Part shown: piece after piece, positions 20,701 through 30,407 of the stretch
Numbering within the stretch: the first letter of the stretch is position 1
Layout of the letters: each line of letters opens with the position of its first letter
Assembly (NCBI GenBank): GCA_025057315.1
Contig: JANWXW010000002.1
Coordinates: 1 to 64,000 of the forward strand
Reading direction: 5' to 3'
Origin: Myxococcota bacterium
GTDB lineage: Bacteria > Myxococcota_A > Polyangia > Palsa-1104 > JAEUJZ01
DNA: 64,000 nucleotides
The notes under the pieces: generated by a model
The model's input: the letters and a program-made list of their open reading frames with translations, nothing else
Databases searched by the model: none
What the model was told of the DNA's origin: nothing
Made by a program: the position numbers and the translations under genes

Positions 20701-23700
20701 CTGCAGGGCGGCCAGGCGCAGCAGCAGCACCGCGGCCTCCGGCCGGCCGGTGGCGCTGAGCAGGCGCTCGCGGTAGTGCTCCAGCAGAAGCTGCACCAGG
20801 CGGCTACCCGCCAGTGGGACCTCTGCGTCGGCCATCCCCGCGGACAGGGCCCGCCCGCAGAGGGTGACAAGCGCTGGCCCATGGGCCGGCTCCAGCGCCA
20901 GCGCACGAGCCAGGCTCTCCTCCACCAGGCTGCCCTCGGGCGTGACCAGGGGATAGGCCGGCTCCAGCAGCAGCCCCTGGCGGAACCACAGGTCGGCAGC
21001 GCGCAGACGGTCGTCAGCGGCCGCCTCCTCGGCCTCGGCGCGCATGACCTCCACCAGCAGACGGGTCAGCTCCGGCTCGGTCTCGGGCACCAGCTCGACT
21101 CGCGGCCCGAGCAGCCGCTGCACATGCCAGCGCAGCGCCCGGACCGTTGCCGGCGCCTGGACCTGTCGCAGATCAGCGGCCAGCAGCAGGGCCCCCTCGG
21201 CGGGACGGCCGGCGCGCCCCAGCAGCCGGGCTGCGTCCTCGCGATACAAGAGTCGCTGGGCGGCATCGCCCTGAGAGGGACCCGGCTCCTGGTGGAGGGC
21301 TGCGCGAAGCACCTCGGCCGCCTCCTCGAACCTCCCATCCTCCACAAGAAGCTGGCGGAGCAGCATCAGGGCCGGCCCATAGTCTGGCTGGAGCCTCAGG
21401 GCCTCAGTCAGCTCCGCCTGGGCCTGGCTGCGGTCGCCCTGGGCCAGAAGGATGCGGGCTGCCTGCAGGTGCAGGGCTGGGGCAAAGGCGCTGCTGCGCC
21501 TGCGGATCTTCCGGCGAACCAGCGCCAGCAGCTCCTCTGGCCGGCCGGAAGCCAGCTCGACCCGCTCCAGCGCGCGCTCGGCCACGGCGTCGTGATCCAG
21601 CCCTGCTGTCTCGGCGCTGCGCAGCGCCTCCAGCAGGGTCGCGCGGGCCTGTTCCAGACGGCCGGCTCGCTCCAGTGCCTCGCCGGCGCGCAGCAGCGCA
21701 TCGGCACGGCGCACGGGATCGGTGCTGCATGCGGCAAGCTCGGCATAGCACCGGGCAGCCTCCCCATGCTGGCCCGTGCGCTCCAAGGCACGCCCGAGGT
21801 CGTCCAGAGCCCAACGGTCCCCCTGGGCGGCGGCCTCGCGCAGCCGGGCAATGCGGTCCGCGTCGAGCTCGTCCAGCCTGGCTGCACGGCGCACCAGGGC
21901 TGAACGCAGCGGCGATGGCGGAAGCGCCTCCCCTAGGGCCTGATGGGCCTGCCGGAGCCAGGGCTGGCGCTCGGGTTCAGGCAGGCGCAGGGCGCAGCGC
22001 AGCAGCCCCCATCCCGCCGGCAGTCGCACCCCGGGGTGCAGGTCCAAGGCAGCAGCAAAGGCTGCTGCCGCCTCGCTGTCCTGTCCCGCCTGCTCGAGGA
22101 GCCGGGCCCGCTCCACGTGCAGAGCTGCTGTCAGGGCGGGTCGGTGCGGAAGGACCAGCCCGGCCAGCGCGCCCACTGCCGCTGCGGCCTGGGGGTAGAC
22201 ACCTTCGTGCAGGGCGGCATCGTGCTCCGCTGCCAGCGCAGCAGCCGAGGCGCTCGGATCAGCCAGCCGGGCGGCGCCCAGAGCGACCCGGGCCGCCCCT
22301 GCCTCCCCCAGAAGCAGGAGCAGCTCAGCCCGCAGCAGGGACAGGAACGCGGCCTCGCCAGCAGCAGCGCCCTCCAGCTCGCGCTCAATGAGCGCCAGCG
22401 CCTCTTCGGGCTGGGAGGCCGGGCCTGGCTGCGACAGCAGCCGACGGAGGCCCCGCAGCGTCGGGCGATGCTGCGGGTCCAGCTCGAGCGCCAGCCGGTA
22501 CCGCTCATGTGCCTCCCCGGCCTCGCCCAGCAGCTGGAGCTGCCACGCCGAGGCAGTGGCCAGGTGGGCCCGCTGGGGATCGCCCTCCGGCCGGGCCCGC
22601 ACCTCCGCATCCAGCAAGGCCACCAGGCGGCGCCGCTCTTCGGCGGCAATGGGCGCCACCACTCCTGCCGGCCGCGGTGGGGGCGGCAGCCGCGACACGT
22701 CCGGCAACGGGATCCGCCGGGCCAGCAGCCTAACGGCGGAGGCGCGCGTCTCTCCAGGGGGAGCCGGGGGGCGGGCGATGGGCTCTTCCGAAGAGGGCAG
22801 GGGCACAGCTGGTCCAACGCCCGCCCGGGGCGGAGCGGTCGGTGCCTCATGCCGCAGCCGGTCCAGCGGTTCCACCGGCGACTGGGCACTCGGCGGCAGC
22901 TCAGCTTCCATCAGGATGAGGGCCGGCAGCTCCTCCCCGGGCACGGGCGTGCGTTCCCCCGGGAGCTCCTCCGGGGGCGGGGCGACCCTGTCGGTTGGCG
23001 CCAGGCTAAAGCGCACCTCGCCCCTGCTCGGCGGGGCAGACCAGGAGCGGGAGGGGGGCGGCTGGTCCGGCGGGGGTTCGGGCGGTGGTTCGGGTGGCAG
23101 GGACCGCACCTCCGCCCGCTCGATGGCGATGGCGTCGTAGAACTCCTCATCGACGGGCAAGGGCGGCGGCCGCGGGGCGGACAGCTGGCGCGGTAGCACG
23201 TCCAGGTCTGCCTCCTCCGGTTCCATGTCGAGCACGGGGGGCAAGGTCAACGGTGGGAGCTGGGCCACCTCCTCCGGCGGGCCGGTCCCGGCATCGACCG
23301 TTCCCGGCACTGGGGACAGGGCGCTCTGCGCAGGCGGCGGCGGCAGGGGCGGTACCGAAACGTCCCATGCCACCGGCTCTGGCACGGGCCGCGCCGGGCT
23401 GAGTCGAGACGGCGCCGGCGGCTGGCTTATCGACGAGGGAGGAGCCGGTGGCAAGCCGGCCTCGATGGCCTCGGGGTCGCCCCCCGGCTCCTCGGCGGTC
23501 ATCTCCACCACCTGGCCGAGGTCCGCAATGAGGGTGGGAGGCACAGACGGCACGCCGACAAAGTCCGGCAGAGCGCGCGGAGCCTCGGGCAGCGGCGGCA
23601 ACGGCTCGATCCCCTCGGGCTCCGTCCCCGCAGGGGGGGGTGCCTCTTCGCTCCCCTGCCCGGCCCCAGGCAGGTTCCAGCCCCACTCAGCCACGGACTC

Positions 23701-23826
23701 CTCCCACTCGTCCGGACCAGACGACGGCGCCCCCCCGCCGCCCTGCAGCGGCTGTGGCGGGCGGGGGCTGCTCGGTCTGCCCGAAGGATCCCTGTCAGCC
23801 GGCGGCACGCTGGCCCTCCTCTTCAT
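17722..23826 (-). CDS. Giant TPR protein with a C-terminal domain shared with its neighbour
   Basis: 2034 aa from the ATG at 23826, which overlaps the end of the upstream gene by 32 nt; the longer open frame is only antisense-like sequence. Residues 1 to about 430 are Pro/Glu-rich and low in complexity, with no signal peptide. From about 455 to 1700 there are many TPR-like helical pairs (A-x3-Y/L-x2-A-L-x-L-D-P-x-H), probably a protein-interaction solenoid. The last 300 residues form a distinct domain ending LLQFAVSMEYGEMRRLLGI. It aligns with the end of the 1851-aa neighbour (LLRFAISSEIQDLRYELGI), as does an internal block around ELRFVLGRLLKL...LSADELSLLL. The pair is translationally coupled and paralogous. 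The function is unknown; similar giant TPR proteins are common in Myxococcota. Confidence 0.85.
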   Translation of the reverse strand: MKRRASVPPADRDPSGRPSSPRPPQPLQGGGGAPSSGPDEWEESVAEWGWNLPGAGQGSEEAPPPAGTEPEGIEPLPPLPEAPRALPDFVGVPSVPPTLIADLGQVVEMTAEEPGGDPEAIEAGLPPAPPSSISQPPAPSRLSPARPVPEPVAWDVSVPPLPPPPAQSALSPVPGTVDAGTGPPEEVAQLPPLTLPPVLDMEPEEADLDVLPRQLSAPRPPPLPVDEEFYDAIAIERAEVRSLPPEPPPEPPPDQPPPSRSWSAPPSRGEVRFSLAPTDRVAPPPEELPGERTPVPGEELPALILMEAELPPSAQSPVEPLDRLRHEAPTAPPRAGVGPAVPLPSSEEPIARPPAPPGETRASAVRLLARRIPLPDVSRLPPPPRPAGVVAPIAAEERRRLVALLDAEVRARPEGDPQRAHLATASAWQLQLLGEAGEAHERYRLALELDPQHRPTLRGLRRLLSQPGPASQPEEALALIERELEGAAAGEAAFLSLLRAELLLLLGEAGAARVALGAARLADPSASAAALAAEHDAALHEGVYPQAAAAVGALAGLVLPHRPALTAALHVERARLLEQAGQDSEAAAAFAAALDLHPGVRLPAGWGLLRCALRLPEPERQPWLRQAHQALGEALPPSPLRSALVRRAARLDELDADRIARLREAAAQGDRWALDDLGRALERTGQHGEAARCYAELAACSTDPVRRADALLRAGEALERAGRLEQARATLLEALRSAETAGLDHDAVAERALERVELASGRPEELLALVRRKIRRRSSAFAPALHLQAARILLAQGDRSQAQAELTEALRLQPDYGPALMLLRQLLVEDGRFEEAAEVLRAALHQEPGPSQGDAAQRLLYREDAARLLGRAGRPAEGALLLAADLRQVQAPATVRALRWHVQRLLGPRVELVPETEPELTRLLVEVMRAEAEEAAADDRLRAADLWFRQGLLLEPAYPLVTPEGSLVEESLARALALEPAHGPALVTLCGRALSAGMADAEVPLAGSRLVQLLLEHYRERLLSATGRPEAAVLLLRLAALQEHEAQDPRGALLTLNLLRSVAPAHPGASDIDEGLLHLSRRAGDPERTLELLQDELAHEHDEDLRFALHVQIGELYESLGQTGAAASQFEQALELRRGHPVARAALWRLYQAGGEHRKLRQLAETELREAVDFAGRVAARERLAALATLDPELAQDPAHAIEAYQELLAVDANHHLAMRVLERHFIAEQNWGDLIHLYEQMGLTATDTAFAVHIHLERAHLRQRLAWQSNDSEPPAQLINELENDFRLALYRDQHSRPALRHILALALRTEDLAQMADLSVRLAEICDQSGRGRGEAGDGRAAAVFLTRAAECYAALGQPAELVLHTYREAIARNPRHVPAVRGLLHFCLLHRHWSEAADAAELCAETLYDPQLRYEYHLLAGALCQERLGDVQRALANYREALGVDPARPEAFERMRAILMGKGGGTPDPVALAELIAEQIDRQVDPQRQVALRLDLAELLCHPLGNRARAKVELRQALAVDARSARALAMLARLHLEDGEWVEAVDLLVRRARIERDPSELADIFLQLGRIYSEHLPDPRRAMASYSKVLELVPDHVGALAQLSALYLQQQRPDAAVPLLERLSALVPEREQKVAYLHRAARILESTGEVAAAQQMLQRAVDVDPLYLPAIGALAHFFDRQSDVRSMRVHLDLAAQRFRQLLRDNPLNVDAYLGLVQIYVWRRAIDLAGQTAAVVVALGGTLPPEIAPLLEREHQSDHYPGEALRDPQLDDLLFPPTIPSGFRNLFQLAHEPLSKIYRADWKQLEQLGVQRRERLPRSGHPVRELANRLAADLGAGDFEIYATASLGRDEQGRPAPLCQVEPTEPPSLVVSQVLLAGAAEAELRFVLGRLLKLVQARMVLPLALSADELSLLLGGLVRLFVKDYVPLGYAEKRVEAEAQRLHRHISRKLEAQLLPFAMECSSAALDAARIRAALIPCADRAGLLIAGSIGPALAALRRMGPAAEPQLMDLLQFAVSMEYGEMRRLLGISRT

Positions 23827-26800
23827 GGATTCCCAACTCGTAGCGCAGGTCCTGGATCTCAGACGAGATGGCAAAGCGCAGCAGCGCCTGGGCCGTGCGC
23901 GCTGAATCCGGGGCCGGGTCGCGCACCCCGACGGCCAGCTCATCCAGCGTCGCGGTGACGTTGCCCGACAGGGCCATTGCCAGACGGGCCACGCCCAGGC
24001 GCAGCTCATGCTGCCACTCCAGGATCCGGCTCCGGCCAAAGCTCCCGTTGAGGGCATCCATGCGCGGCGTCAGGGCTGCCAGCGCCTTGCGCTCCCGGCG
24101 CGTCATCACGCGGCTGAGGGCGCGCATCTGCTCCTCCACCCGCGCAGCCAGCGCCGATGGCACCTCGGGGCCCCGCTGTTCGACGAGCCGGCACGCCGCT
24201 GCCATGGCCACCAGGAGCTCGTCGGGGCTTACCGTGTAGACGCAGCCCAGGCGATCCGGCAGCAGCGCCAGCCGGATCACCAGCCGCACATAAAGCCGCG
24301 GAGGTAGGCTTGCAGGAGACGTCGCAAAGGCGCTGCCACACACCAGGCTCATGCCCGTCACCGCGCAGGTCTCGGGCTCGCGCGCCAGGTAGAGCCCGTA
24401 GGGCACCTGCGGGCCGAGGCCGAACAGCCTCGTCATCTCCTCCAGCGGCGCCCACTCGGGCGGCACCGCCTTGGCATTCAGCCGGTCCTTGGGGTGGGCG
24501 GCCAGCTGCGCCAGATCGGGCCCGAGCAGGCGGCTCATGCTCTCCCATACCTCGCGCCACACCTGCAAGGGCACGCCCTGCACCGCATCGCTGAAGGTGC
24601 GCACGCTGAGCACCGGGGTCAGGGGCTTGCGCGGCAGACGATGGGGACGCTCGATGCGCGAGGGCGTGCCGTTGACCGCGCACTCCGCCTGCACAGCCAG
24701 GTAGTGGCCATCGGGGCGGCCGAGCCAGCTGTAGATCTGCGCCAGCGCATGATAGGGCTCGCTGGTGATCGCCTCCGGCCTCTGGGCGGCCGCCTGGTTG
24801 CGGGCCTCGTTGAGGGCATGGTAGAGCTGCTTTGTCTGGCGGCTCAGCTCGCCCAGCTCCGTGCACAGCGACACCATCCGGTCCAGCGCCTCCAGGGACA
24901 GGGGATCCGACGACAGGGCGCGCTCCACCGCCAGCAGGGCCCCGGTCGGATCCCCGGCATGCTGGTAGAGCACGTCGGCGATCTCCAGCTCTACGCGAGC
25001 ACGCTGGATGTCCTGGTCCGGCCCCGGCGGGATCAGCGCCGCCAGCCCTCGCAGCACCGAGACCGCCTCGGCTGGCTCGCCGGCCTGGAGCAGCAGGCGG
25101 ACCTGCCAGTGGTACAGCGCCGCCTCTGAGCCCTCCGCCCACTGGGCCGGGCTGAGCTGCTCGGGACCCAGGGCGATGGCGCGCCCCAGGTAAAAGGAGG
25201 CCCGGGCCGGGTCCGTCTCGCTGAGCAGCGTTGCCATCTGGATGTTCACAGCACGGCGATCCTCCGGGGGGAGGTCCAGCTCGAGCAAGCGCTCGTATTC
25301 GGCCAGTGCCTCCTCGATGGAGCCGCTCTGGACCAGCAGGTCCGCCAGACGGCGCTGGGCCACCAGGTGGCGGGGCTCCAGCGCCAGCAGGGCGCGCAGG
25401 TCGGCCGCGGCCTCGTCGTCGTCCCCGGCAGCCTGCCGCAGGGCGGCGCGCTGCAGGAGCAGGGCCACCCGCAGCGGCACCTCGGTGGCGCGCAGGGCCT
25501 CGTCCTCCGCATGGTAGGCCAGGCGCGCATCCAGCAGCTCCAGCAGCGCGCTCGGGTCGCCCTGCCCTCCCGACTCGACGGGCTGTGCGCGGGCCATGAG
25601 CAGCTCGTAGGCTTGTCCGAAGGCCACCGGGTCGCTGGGCCGCACATCGAGCACCGCGCGCAGAGCCGCTGCGGCTCCGTCTCTGTCACCACAGGCGAGC
25701 AGGTGGTCGGCAGCCTCCTGGTACAGGGCCGCTCGCACCGAGGGCTCGCGCAGCTCCTCTGCCAGGCGCAGCGTGTAGAGCGCATAGCAGCGCAGCGCCT
25801 CCGGGCTCGCTCCCTGGGCCGGCGCCGTGGCCCGCCGCAGCAGCCACAGCGCGAGCACCGAGTGCGGATCGATCTCCAGTGCCTCCAGGGCCGCGGTCGC
25901 CGCCTGCTGCAACGCGTCGGCCGCAGCCTCTGTGCCGGGGGCTGCAGCGGCCGCTGCCAGATGCGCCTCGGCCTCGGCCAGAGCCAGCATCAAGCGGTGC
26001 CTGGGGTCGGTTCCGGCCCCCTGCTGGCGGAGCAGGCGCAAGATGGCCGCGGCCTCCGGCGGCCACTCCTCGGGCGGTGTGCCCAGGAGCGCGTCGCCCA
26101 GCGCAGCCAGCACGGCCCGGGAACCTGGCTGCAGGCGCCAGGCCTGGAGGAGCCGCTCCCAGGTCTGGCTGCGCTCGGCCGGCTCCTCGTGGTGCAGGTC
26201 GCCTAGCAGGCCCGCACGCAACCACAGCCCGGATAGGACCGCGTCCTCCCCTTCGCCATCGACACAGCGGGCGGCCACCTCGGCCAGCGCTGCCCCGAGC
26301 TGCTTGCCGTCGTGGTTGCGGCAGGCCAGGCGCCACAGACCCAGCTCGGCCAGGGGCGGCCCCTCGGGGTAGAAGGCGCGCAGCTCCCCCTCGGCGCGCC
26401 GCAGCAGCTCAGCCGGTGCCCCTCCGGCCTGCAACCCCAGCGCCGCCTGCTCTTCGGCCAGCAGGGCCCGCACCGGGGTGGGCAGACCGGTCTCCAGAGC
26501 CGCCATCACCCCGGGCAGCTCCGCCGTGGCACGCAGGAGGCTGAGGGCCCGCAGCCGTCCCAGCGCGGCGTGTGCCAGGGTGCCCTCCTCCGGTGCTGCC
26601 CCGCCGAGCGCCCCCAGGGCCCGCTGGCAGGCATCGGCCGCCTCTGCGGGCCGGGCGAGCAGCTCCTCGTAGACCTCGGCCAGCTGGAGCAGCGCATCCG
26701 AGCGCGCCTGCCCGGGTGGAACCGCCTCGGCCAACAGCTCCAGCAAGCTGGCCAGACGCACCGCTGCCCCCGCCCGGTCGCCTCCCTCCTCCACGGCTCT

Positions 26801-29350
26801 CCGGTAGACGCGCCCGAGTGCATACAGGGCCGGCAGGTAGCCCGGGCGCCGGATGAGCACATCGCGGTAGACGGACGCAGCAGCCTCCAGGCTCCCCAGC
26901 TCGCGCTCGTACAGCTCTGCCAGCTCCACCTGAAGGGCCAGCAGCCGCCCGGCCAATTCCGGTCCGGCTGCAGAGCAGGCGTCCGCCTGGCGGCGCAGCA
27001 GCTGCTCCAGCTGCTCGAAGCGTCTGGCGCGGCGCAGCAGCCGCTCCAGCGCATCCAGAACGCGCGGCTCACCGGGGCGGTGGCGCAGTACCTCCTCGTA
27101 CAGTGCCATCGCCTGCGCCTCGTCCTGGGCCTCTATGAGCAGCTCGGCGCGGCGCAGGATAGCCTCCACCCAGCGCCCGCCGGGGCTGAGGCGGGCCTCG
27201 ACCTGATCCAGCGCCCGCAGTGCCTCTGCCTCGGCGCGACCATCGCCCAGACGGCGACGTAGCTCCACGCCCCGCAGGTGCAGCCGCAGATCCTCCGGGT
27301 GAAGCCGCAACAGGGCGTCGTTGTGCGCCCGCGCCCGCTCCAGGTCGCCAAGCCGCTCGGCATACAGCTCGCACAGCGCCTCGTGCAGCCGCTCTGCCCG
27401 CAGCCCCTCTGGTCGGGCCTCTAGCTCCCGTTCGTACAGAGCCACCAGCGCGTCCCACCGCTCGGTGCGCTCGTAGACCCGTTCCAGAGCATCCACGATG
27501 AGACGGGCCTGGACCTGCGTCTGTGCTGCAGCCAGCGACCCGGCTGCCTCGGCTGCGGCCTGGGCCTGTCGGGCCACCTGCTGTGCCTCCTCCAGCGCCC
27601 CCAGCGCCGGCCCATACTCCCCGGCCCGCAGGTAGCAGCTGCCGGCTCGCAGCAGCGCCCCGGCGGCCCAGAGCAGATCCGGACGGGGCGGCTCGCCCTC
27701 GCGCAGCAGCAGCCCGCGACGAGCGATGTCTGCCTCCTCGCGATACAGGGTGCCAAGCGCGTTCAGCTCCTGCCGACGCAGCGCGCGGCGCTCCCGCTGA
27801 ACTAGGAAGGGCAGGTGCAGGGGTGCGGCCAGGCGGACCTGGTGCTCCAGGTCCTCCGCCTCGGCATCGCGGCCAGCAAGCCGCAGGGCCTGGGCCCGCC
27901 ACAGCAGCAGACCCAGCGGCGGCCGCTCCGGCCTCCCCTGGCGGCGACGCTCCACCAGCAGGCCGAGCAGACCCTCCAGGTCGTTCCAACGCCCGGTCGC
28001 ACTGGCCACCTCGATGAGGTCATGCAGAATGAGCGGATCGCCAGGCGAGTGCAGGTTGCCCAGCTGCAGGTACTGCCAGACCAGCTCCAGGTCGCCCAGC
28101 TTCGTCCGCGCCATCGCCGCCTGCCACCTGCGCACCGCCACCACCTCGTCGGCCAGGGCGCGCCGACGTTGAGGTGAGGCTTGCTCGGCCTGCAGCTCCA
28201 GCAGTTCGGCCTTCACATCCAGGGCTGCCAGACACTCGGCGATGCGTCCGTGAGTCGAGGTGATGCGGATGATCTCATCCACCACCCGCAGCTGGTCCAC
28301 GCCCACCTCGTAGGCGCTATGCAGGTAGGACAGCGCCCGGTCGAGCGGCGTACCCCCTTCGTCGGCCGCGGCCTCTGAGTCCAGGACGCCCAGGGCGGTG
28401 GCCTGTGCCTCCTCGATGCGGGCCAGGTCAAACAGCAGGGCCACGCGGCGGCCGGGCTCCTGCGTGGCTGCCGCCAGGGCCCGGTAGATCTCGATGAGGC
28501 TCACCTCGTCCTGGGTGCGGGCATAAATCCGCTCCAGGGCGGCCAGGGGAGCCAGGGCATGGGGGTCTAGCCGATGGGCGGCCTGGAAGCAGCGAATGGC
28601 CTCCTCGGTGTCGTGGAGGCAGTCCTCCAGGATGTGCCCCCGCTCGCTCCACAGCTCGGCGCGCTCGGCATCGGTGGAGGCATAGCGGATCTCGGCATCG
28701 AGCAGCTTCAGCAAGCTCGGCCACAGCTTGCGGCGGTAAAAGATGCGCCGCACGGCCCAGAGGTTGGGCCGCAGCATCGGATCCGACGACAGCGAGCGGG
28801 CATAGGCCTTGATGGCGCCAGCCTCGTCGCGGGCCAGGCGCTCCAGCTGGTCGCCAATCTCGTGCTCCAAAAGAGCCGCGCGCGCGCGGCTGGTCTCCTC
28901 CAGCAGTTGCCGCTCATAGAGCGCGATGCGCTCGACCCAGGTCTCGCTGCGGGCGCGCGCGCAGGCCCGCTCCACCGGGTCAGCCGCCAGCTCGGCCTCC
29001 GACTGAGCCGATGCGGCACCGTCCACGAGGTCCTCGGCAGGTTCTTCGGCCTCTTCCGCTGCCTCCGAGGCCTCGCCCGGGCTCTCCAGGACCACCACCG
29101 GGCCAGACACCTCGGGCGCGACCTCGGCCAAACCCACCTCCCCTTCGGCCAAAGCGAGCGCGGCTTCGGACAAAGCGGGGGCGGCTTCCCCGCTTGCGGG
29201 CTGGTCCGGCTCCAGCGGCGACTTGGGCAACAGCTGCTCCTGCTCACCCGGGGACGCCTCCGGTCCGGTCAGCGCCTCGATGGGCTCAGGCGCTGTGGGC
29301 GCCTCAGGGCGCGCATCCATGGGATCATCTGGGCCGGGTGGTTGGGGCAT
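23795..29350 (-). CDS. Giant TPR protein, paralogue of the downstream TPR gene
   Basis: 1851 aa. The ATG at 29350 is used; one at 29320 is possible. Residues 1 to about 135 are Pro/Glu/Ala-rich and acidic. The rest to about 1540 is a TPR-type solenoid of 34-40-residue helical repeats, including degenerate units (e.g. AIRCFQAAHRLDPHALAPLA). The C-terminal 300 residues match the end of the 2034-aa neighbour, with the block RLVIRLALLPDR...VSPDELLVAM and the terminal FAISSEIQDLRYELGI. No signal peptide or membrane segment is evident, so a cytoplasmic scaffold is likely. The 32-nt overlap with the downstream gene implies coupled expression and perhaps a heteromeric complex. Function unknown. Confidence 0.85.
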   Translation of the reverse strand: MPQPPGPDDPMDARPEAPTAPEPIEALTGPEASPGEQEQLLPKSPLEPDQPASGEAAPALSEAALALAEGEVGLAEVAPEVSGPVVVLESPGEASEAAEEAEEPAEDLVDGAASAQSEAELAADPVERACARARSETWVERIALYERQLLEETSRARAALLEHEIGDQLERLARDEAGAIKAYARSLSSDPMLRPNLWAVRRIFYRRKLWPSLLKLLDAEIRYASTDAERAELWSERGHILEDCLHDTEEAIRCFQAAHRLDPHALAPLAALERIYARTQDEVSLIEIYRALAAATQEPGRRVALLFDLARIEEAQATALGVLDSEAAADEGGTPLDRALSYLHSAYEVGVDQLRVVDEIIRITSTHGRIAECLAALDVKAELLELQAEQASPQRRRALADEVVAVRRWQAAMARTKLGDLELVWQYLQLGNLHSPGDPLILHDLIEVASATGRWNDLEGLLGLLVERRRQGRPERPPLGLLLWRAQALRLAGRDAEAEDLEHQVRLAAPLHLPFLVQRERRALRRQELNALGTLYREEADIARRGLLLREGEPPRPDLLWAAGALLRAGSCYLRAGEYGPALGALEEAQQVARQAQAAAEAAGSLAAAQTQVQARLIVDALERVYERTERWDALVALYERELEARPEGLRAERLHEALCELYAERLGDLERARAHNDALLRLHPEDLRLHLRGVELRRRLGDGRAEAEALRALDQVEARLSPGGRWVEAILRRAELLIEAQDEAQAMALYEEVLRHRPGEPRVLDALERLLRRARRFEQLEQLLRRQADACSAAGPELAGRLLALQVELAELYERELGSLEAAASVYRDVLIRRPGYLPALYALGRVYRRAVEEGGDRAGAAVRLASLLELLAEAVPPGQARSDALLQLAEVYEELLARPAEAADACQRALGALGGAAPEEGTLAHAALGRLRALSLLRATAELPGVMAALETGLPTPVRALLAEEQAALGLQAGGAPAELLRRAEGELRAFYPEGPPLAELGLWRLACRNHDGKQLGAALAEVAARCVDGEGEDAVLSGLWLRAGLLGDLHHEEPAERSQTWERLLQAWRLQPGSRAVLAALGDALLGTPPEEWPPEAAAILRLLRQQGAGTDPRHRLMLALAEAEAHLAAAAAAPGTEAAADALQQAATAALEALEIDPHSVLALWLLRRATAPAQGASPEALRCYALYTLRLAEELREPSVRAALYQEAADHLLACGDRDGAAAALRAVLDVRPSDPVAFGQAYELLMARAQPVESGGQGDPSALLELLDARLAYHAEDEALRATEVPLRVALLLQRAALRQAAGDDDEAAADLRALLALEPRHLVAQRRLADLLVQSGSIEEALAEYERLLELDLPPEDRRAVNIQMATLLSETDPARASFYLGRAIALGPEQLSPAQWAEGSEAALYHWQVRLLLQAGEPAEAVSVLRGLAALIPPGPDQDIQRARVELEIADVLYQHAGDPTGALLAVERALSSDPLSLEALDRMVSLCTELGELSRQTKQLYHALNEARNQAAAQRPEAITSEPYHALAQIYSWLGRPDGHYLAVQAECAVNGTPSRIERPHRLPRKPLTPVLSVRTFSDAVQGVPLQVWREVWESMSRLLGPDLAQLAAHPKDRLNAKAVPPEWAPLEEMTRLFGLGPQVPYGLYLAREPETCAVTGMSLVCGSAFATSPASLPPRLYVRLVIRLALLPDRLGCVYTVSPDELLVAMAAACRLVEQRGPEVPSALAARVEEQMRALSRVMTRRERKALAALTPRMDALNGSFGRSRILEWQHELRLGVARLAMALSGNVTATLDELAVGVRDPAPDSARTAQALLRFAISSEIQDLRYELGIHEEEGQRAAG

Positions 29351-29434
29351 GCGGGTGGCTGGAGCGCGCTGGATGTCGGTCCCGAAGCCTCTCGTTGAGG
29401 TGCCTTCCAGTATCCGCAGGGGGGGTGCTGCGTG

Positions 29435-30397
29435 TCAAACCGCTTCATCACCCGCGCCGGGCTGTGGGCATTCCCATCGGGCAGGGCCCCGGCGCTCACC
29501 CAGCCAAGGCGTGCGGGCAGGTCCGCCCCTGTCGAGCAGGGACTCGGGGGGAGCGGCCGAGGCTTCGGTGGGCACCCCAGCCTGGCAGGCCCTGGTCCGG
29601 CAGCTGTTGGACACAGCCGGGCGGGGCACGGTTGCGCCGGCAGGGCGCTGGCCTAGCAGAAACAGGGCCGTCATCGCGGTGCCCACCAGGATCACAAACC
29701 GCCGTACCAGCCGGACCGGCAGCCGCCGGGCCAGACGGGCGCCGCCGTAGCCTCCCACCACCGCGGCGATCGCCATTGGCAGCGCCAGGGGTCCGTGGAC
29801 CACACCCGCTGCCACAAAGGTCACCAGGGCCACGCCGTTGATGATCGCCGCCTGAAACGCCTTGATCGCGTTCATCCGATGTAGGTCCCCCGCGCCGAGC
29901 AGCGCCAGCAGTGCCAGCATCAGGATGCCGATGCCGCCCCCGAAGAAGCCGCCGTAGATGGCAATGGCCAGCTGCACCGGCACCGAGGCCCCTAGGCTCA
30001 CCGGGCTTGCCTGGGGGCCCCGCGCGCGCAGCCGCTCGCCGATCGGCCCGCCGGCGGCAAACAGCACCGTCGCCAGCAGCAGCAGGTAGGGCACCAGGCG
30101 GGCGAACACGGCCGATGGCGTGCGCAGCAGCAGCAGGGCCCCGAGCACCCCCCCCACCAGGCTGCTCAGCGACAGCACCACCAGGATGCGATCGCGCAGG
30201 GTGAGGCGGTAGGCCAGGGCACTGGCCAGCGAGCCCGGCACCAGCGCTGCCGTGCTGGTGGCGTTGGCCTGGATGGGAGGCACGCCGCACAGGAGCAGCG
30301 CCGGAAACGTCAAGAAGCTGCCGCCGCCCGCCACGCTGTTGAGCGCGCCCCCCACCAGCGCGCTGAGCAGCACGAGCGCGCCTTGGGTCAGCGTCAC
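29435..30397 (-). CDS. TauE/SafE family membrane permease
   Basis: 320 aa inner-membrane protein from the GTG at 30397, 10 nt after the aconitase-type gene; the GAGGA ribosome site overlaps that gene's TGA. About eight hydrophobic segments are seen. The family's paired glycine-rich motifs are present: GGALNSVAGGGSFLTFPALL with QANATSTAAL near the start, and IYGGFFGGGIGILML in the second half. Family members export or import sulfite, organosulfonates or similar anions. The last 65 residues (after LLGQRPAG) are hydrophilic, Pro/Arg-rich and unlike the family, perhaps an unstructured tail. Operon partner of the hydratase upstream; a shared substrate is possible but unproven. Confidence 0.88.
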   Translation of the reverse strand: MTLTQGALVLLSALVGGALNSVAGGGSFLTFPALLLCGVPPIQANATSTAALVPGSLASALAYRLTLRDRILVVLSLSSLVGGVLGALLLLRTPSAVFARLVPYLLLLATVLFAAGGPIGERLRARGPQASPVSLGASVPVQLAIAIYGGFFGGGIGILMLALLALLGAGDLHRMNAIKAFQAAIINGVALVTFVAAGVVHGPLALPMAIAAVVGGYGGARLARRLPVRLVRRFVILVGTAMTALFLLGQRPAGATVPRPAVSNSCRTRACQAGVPTEASAAPPESLLDRGGPARTPWLGERRGPARWECPQPGAGDEAV

Positions 30398-30407
30398 GTC
30401 CAGGTCC

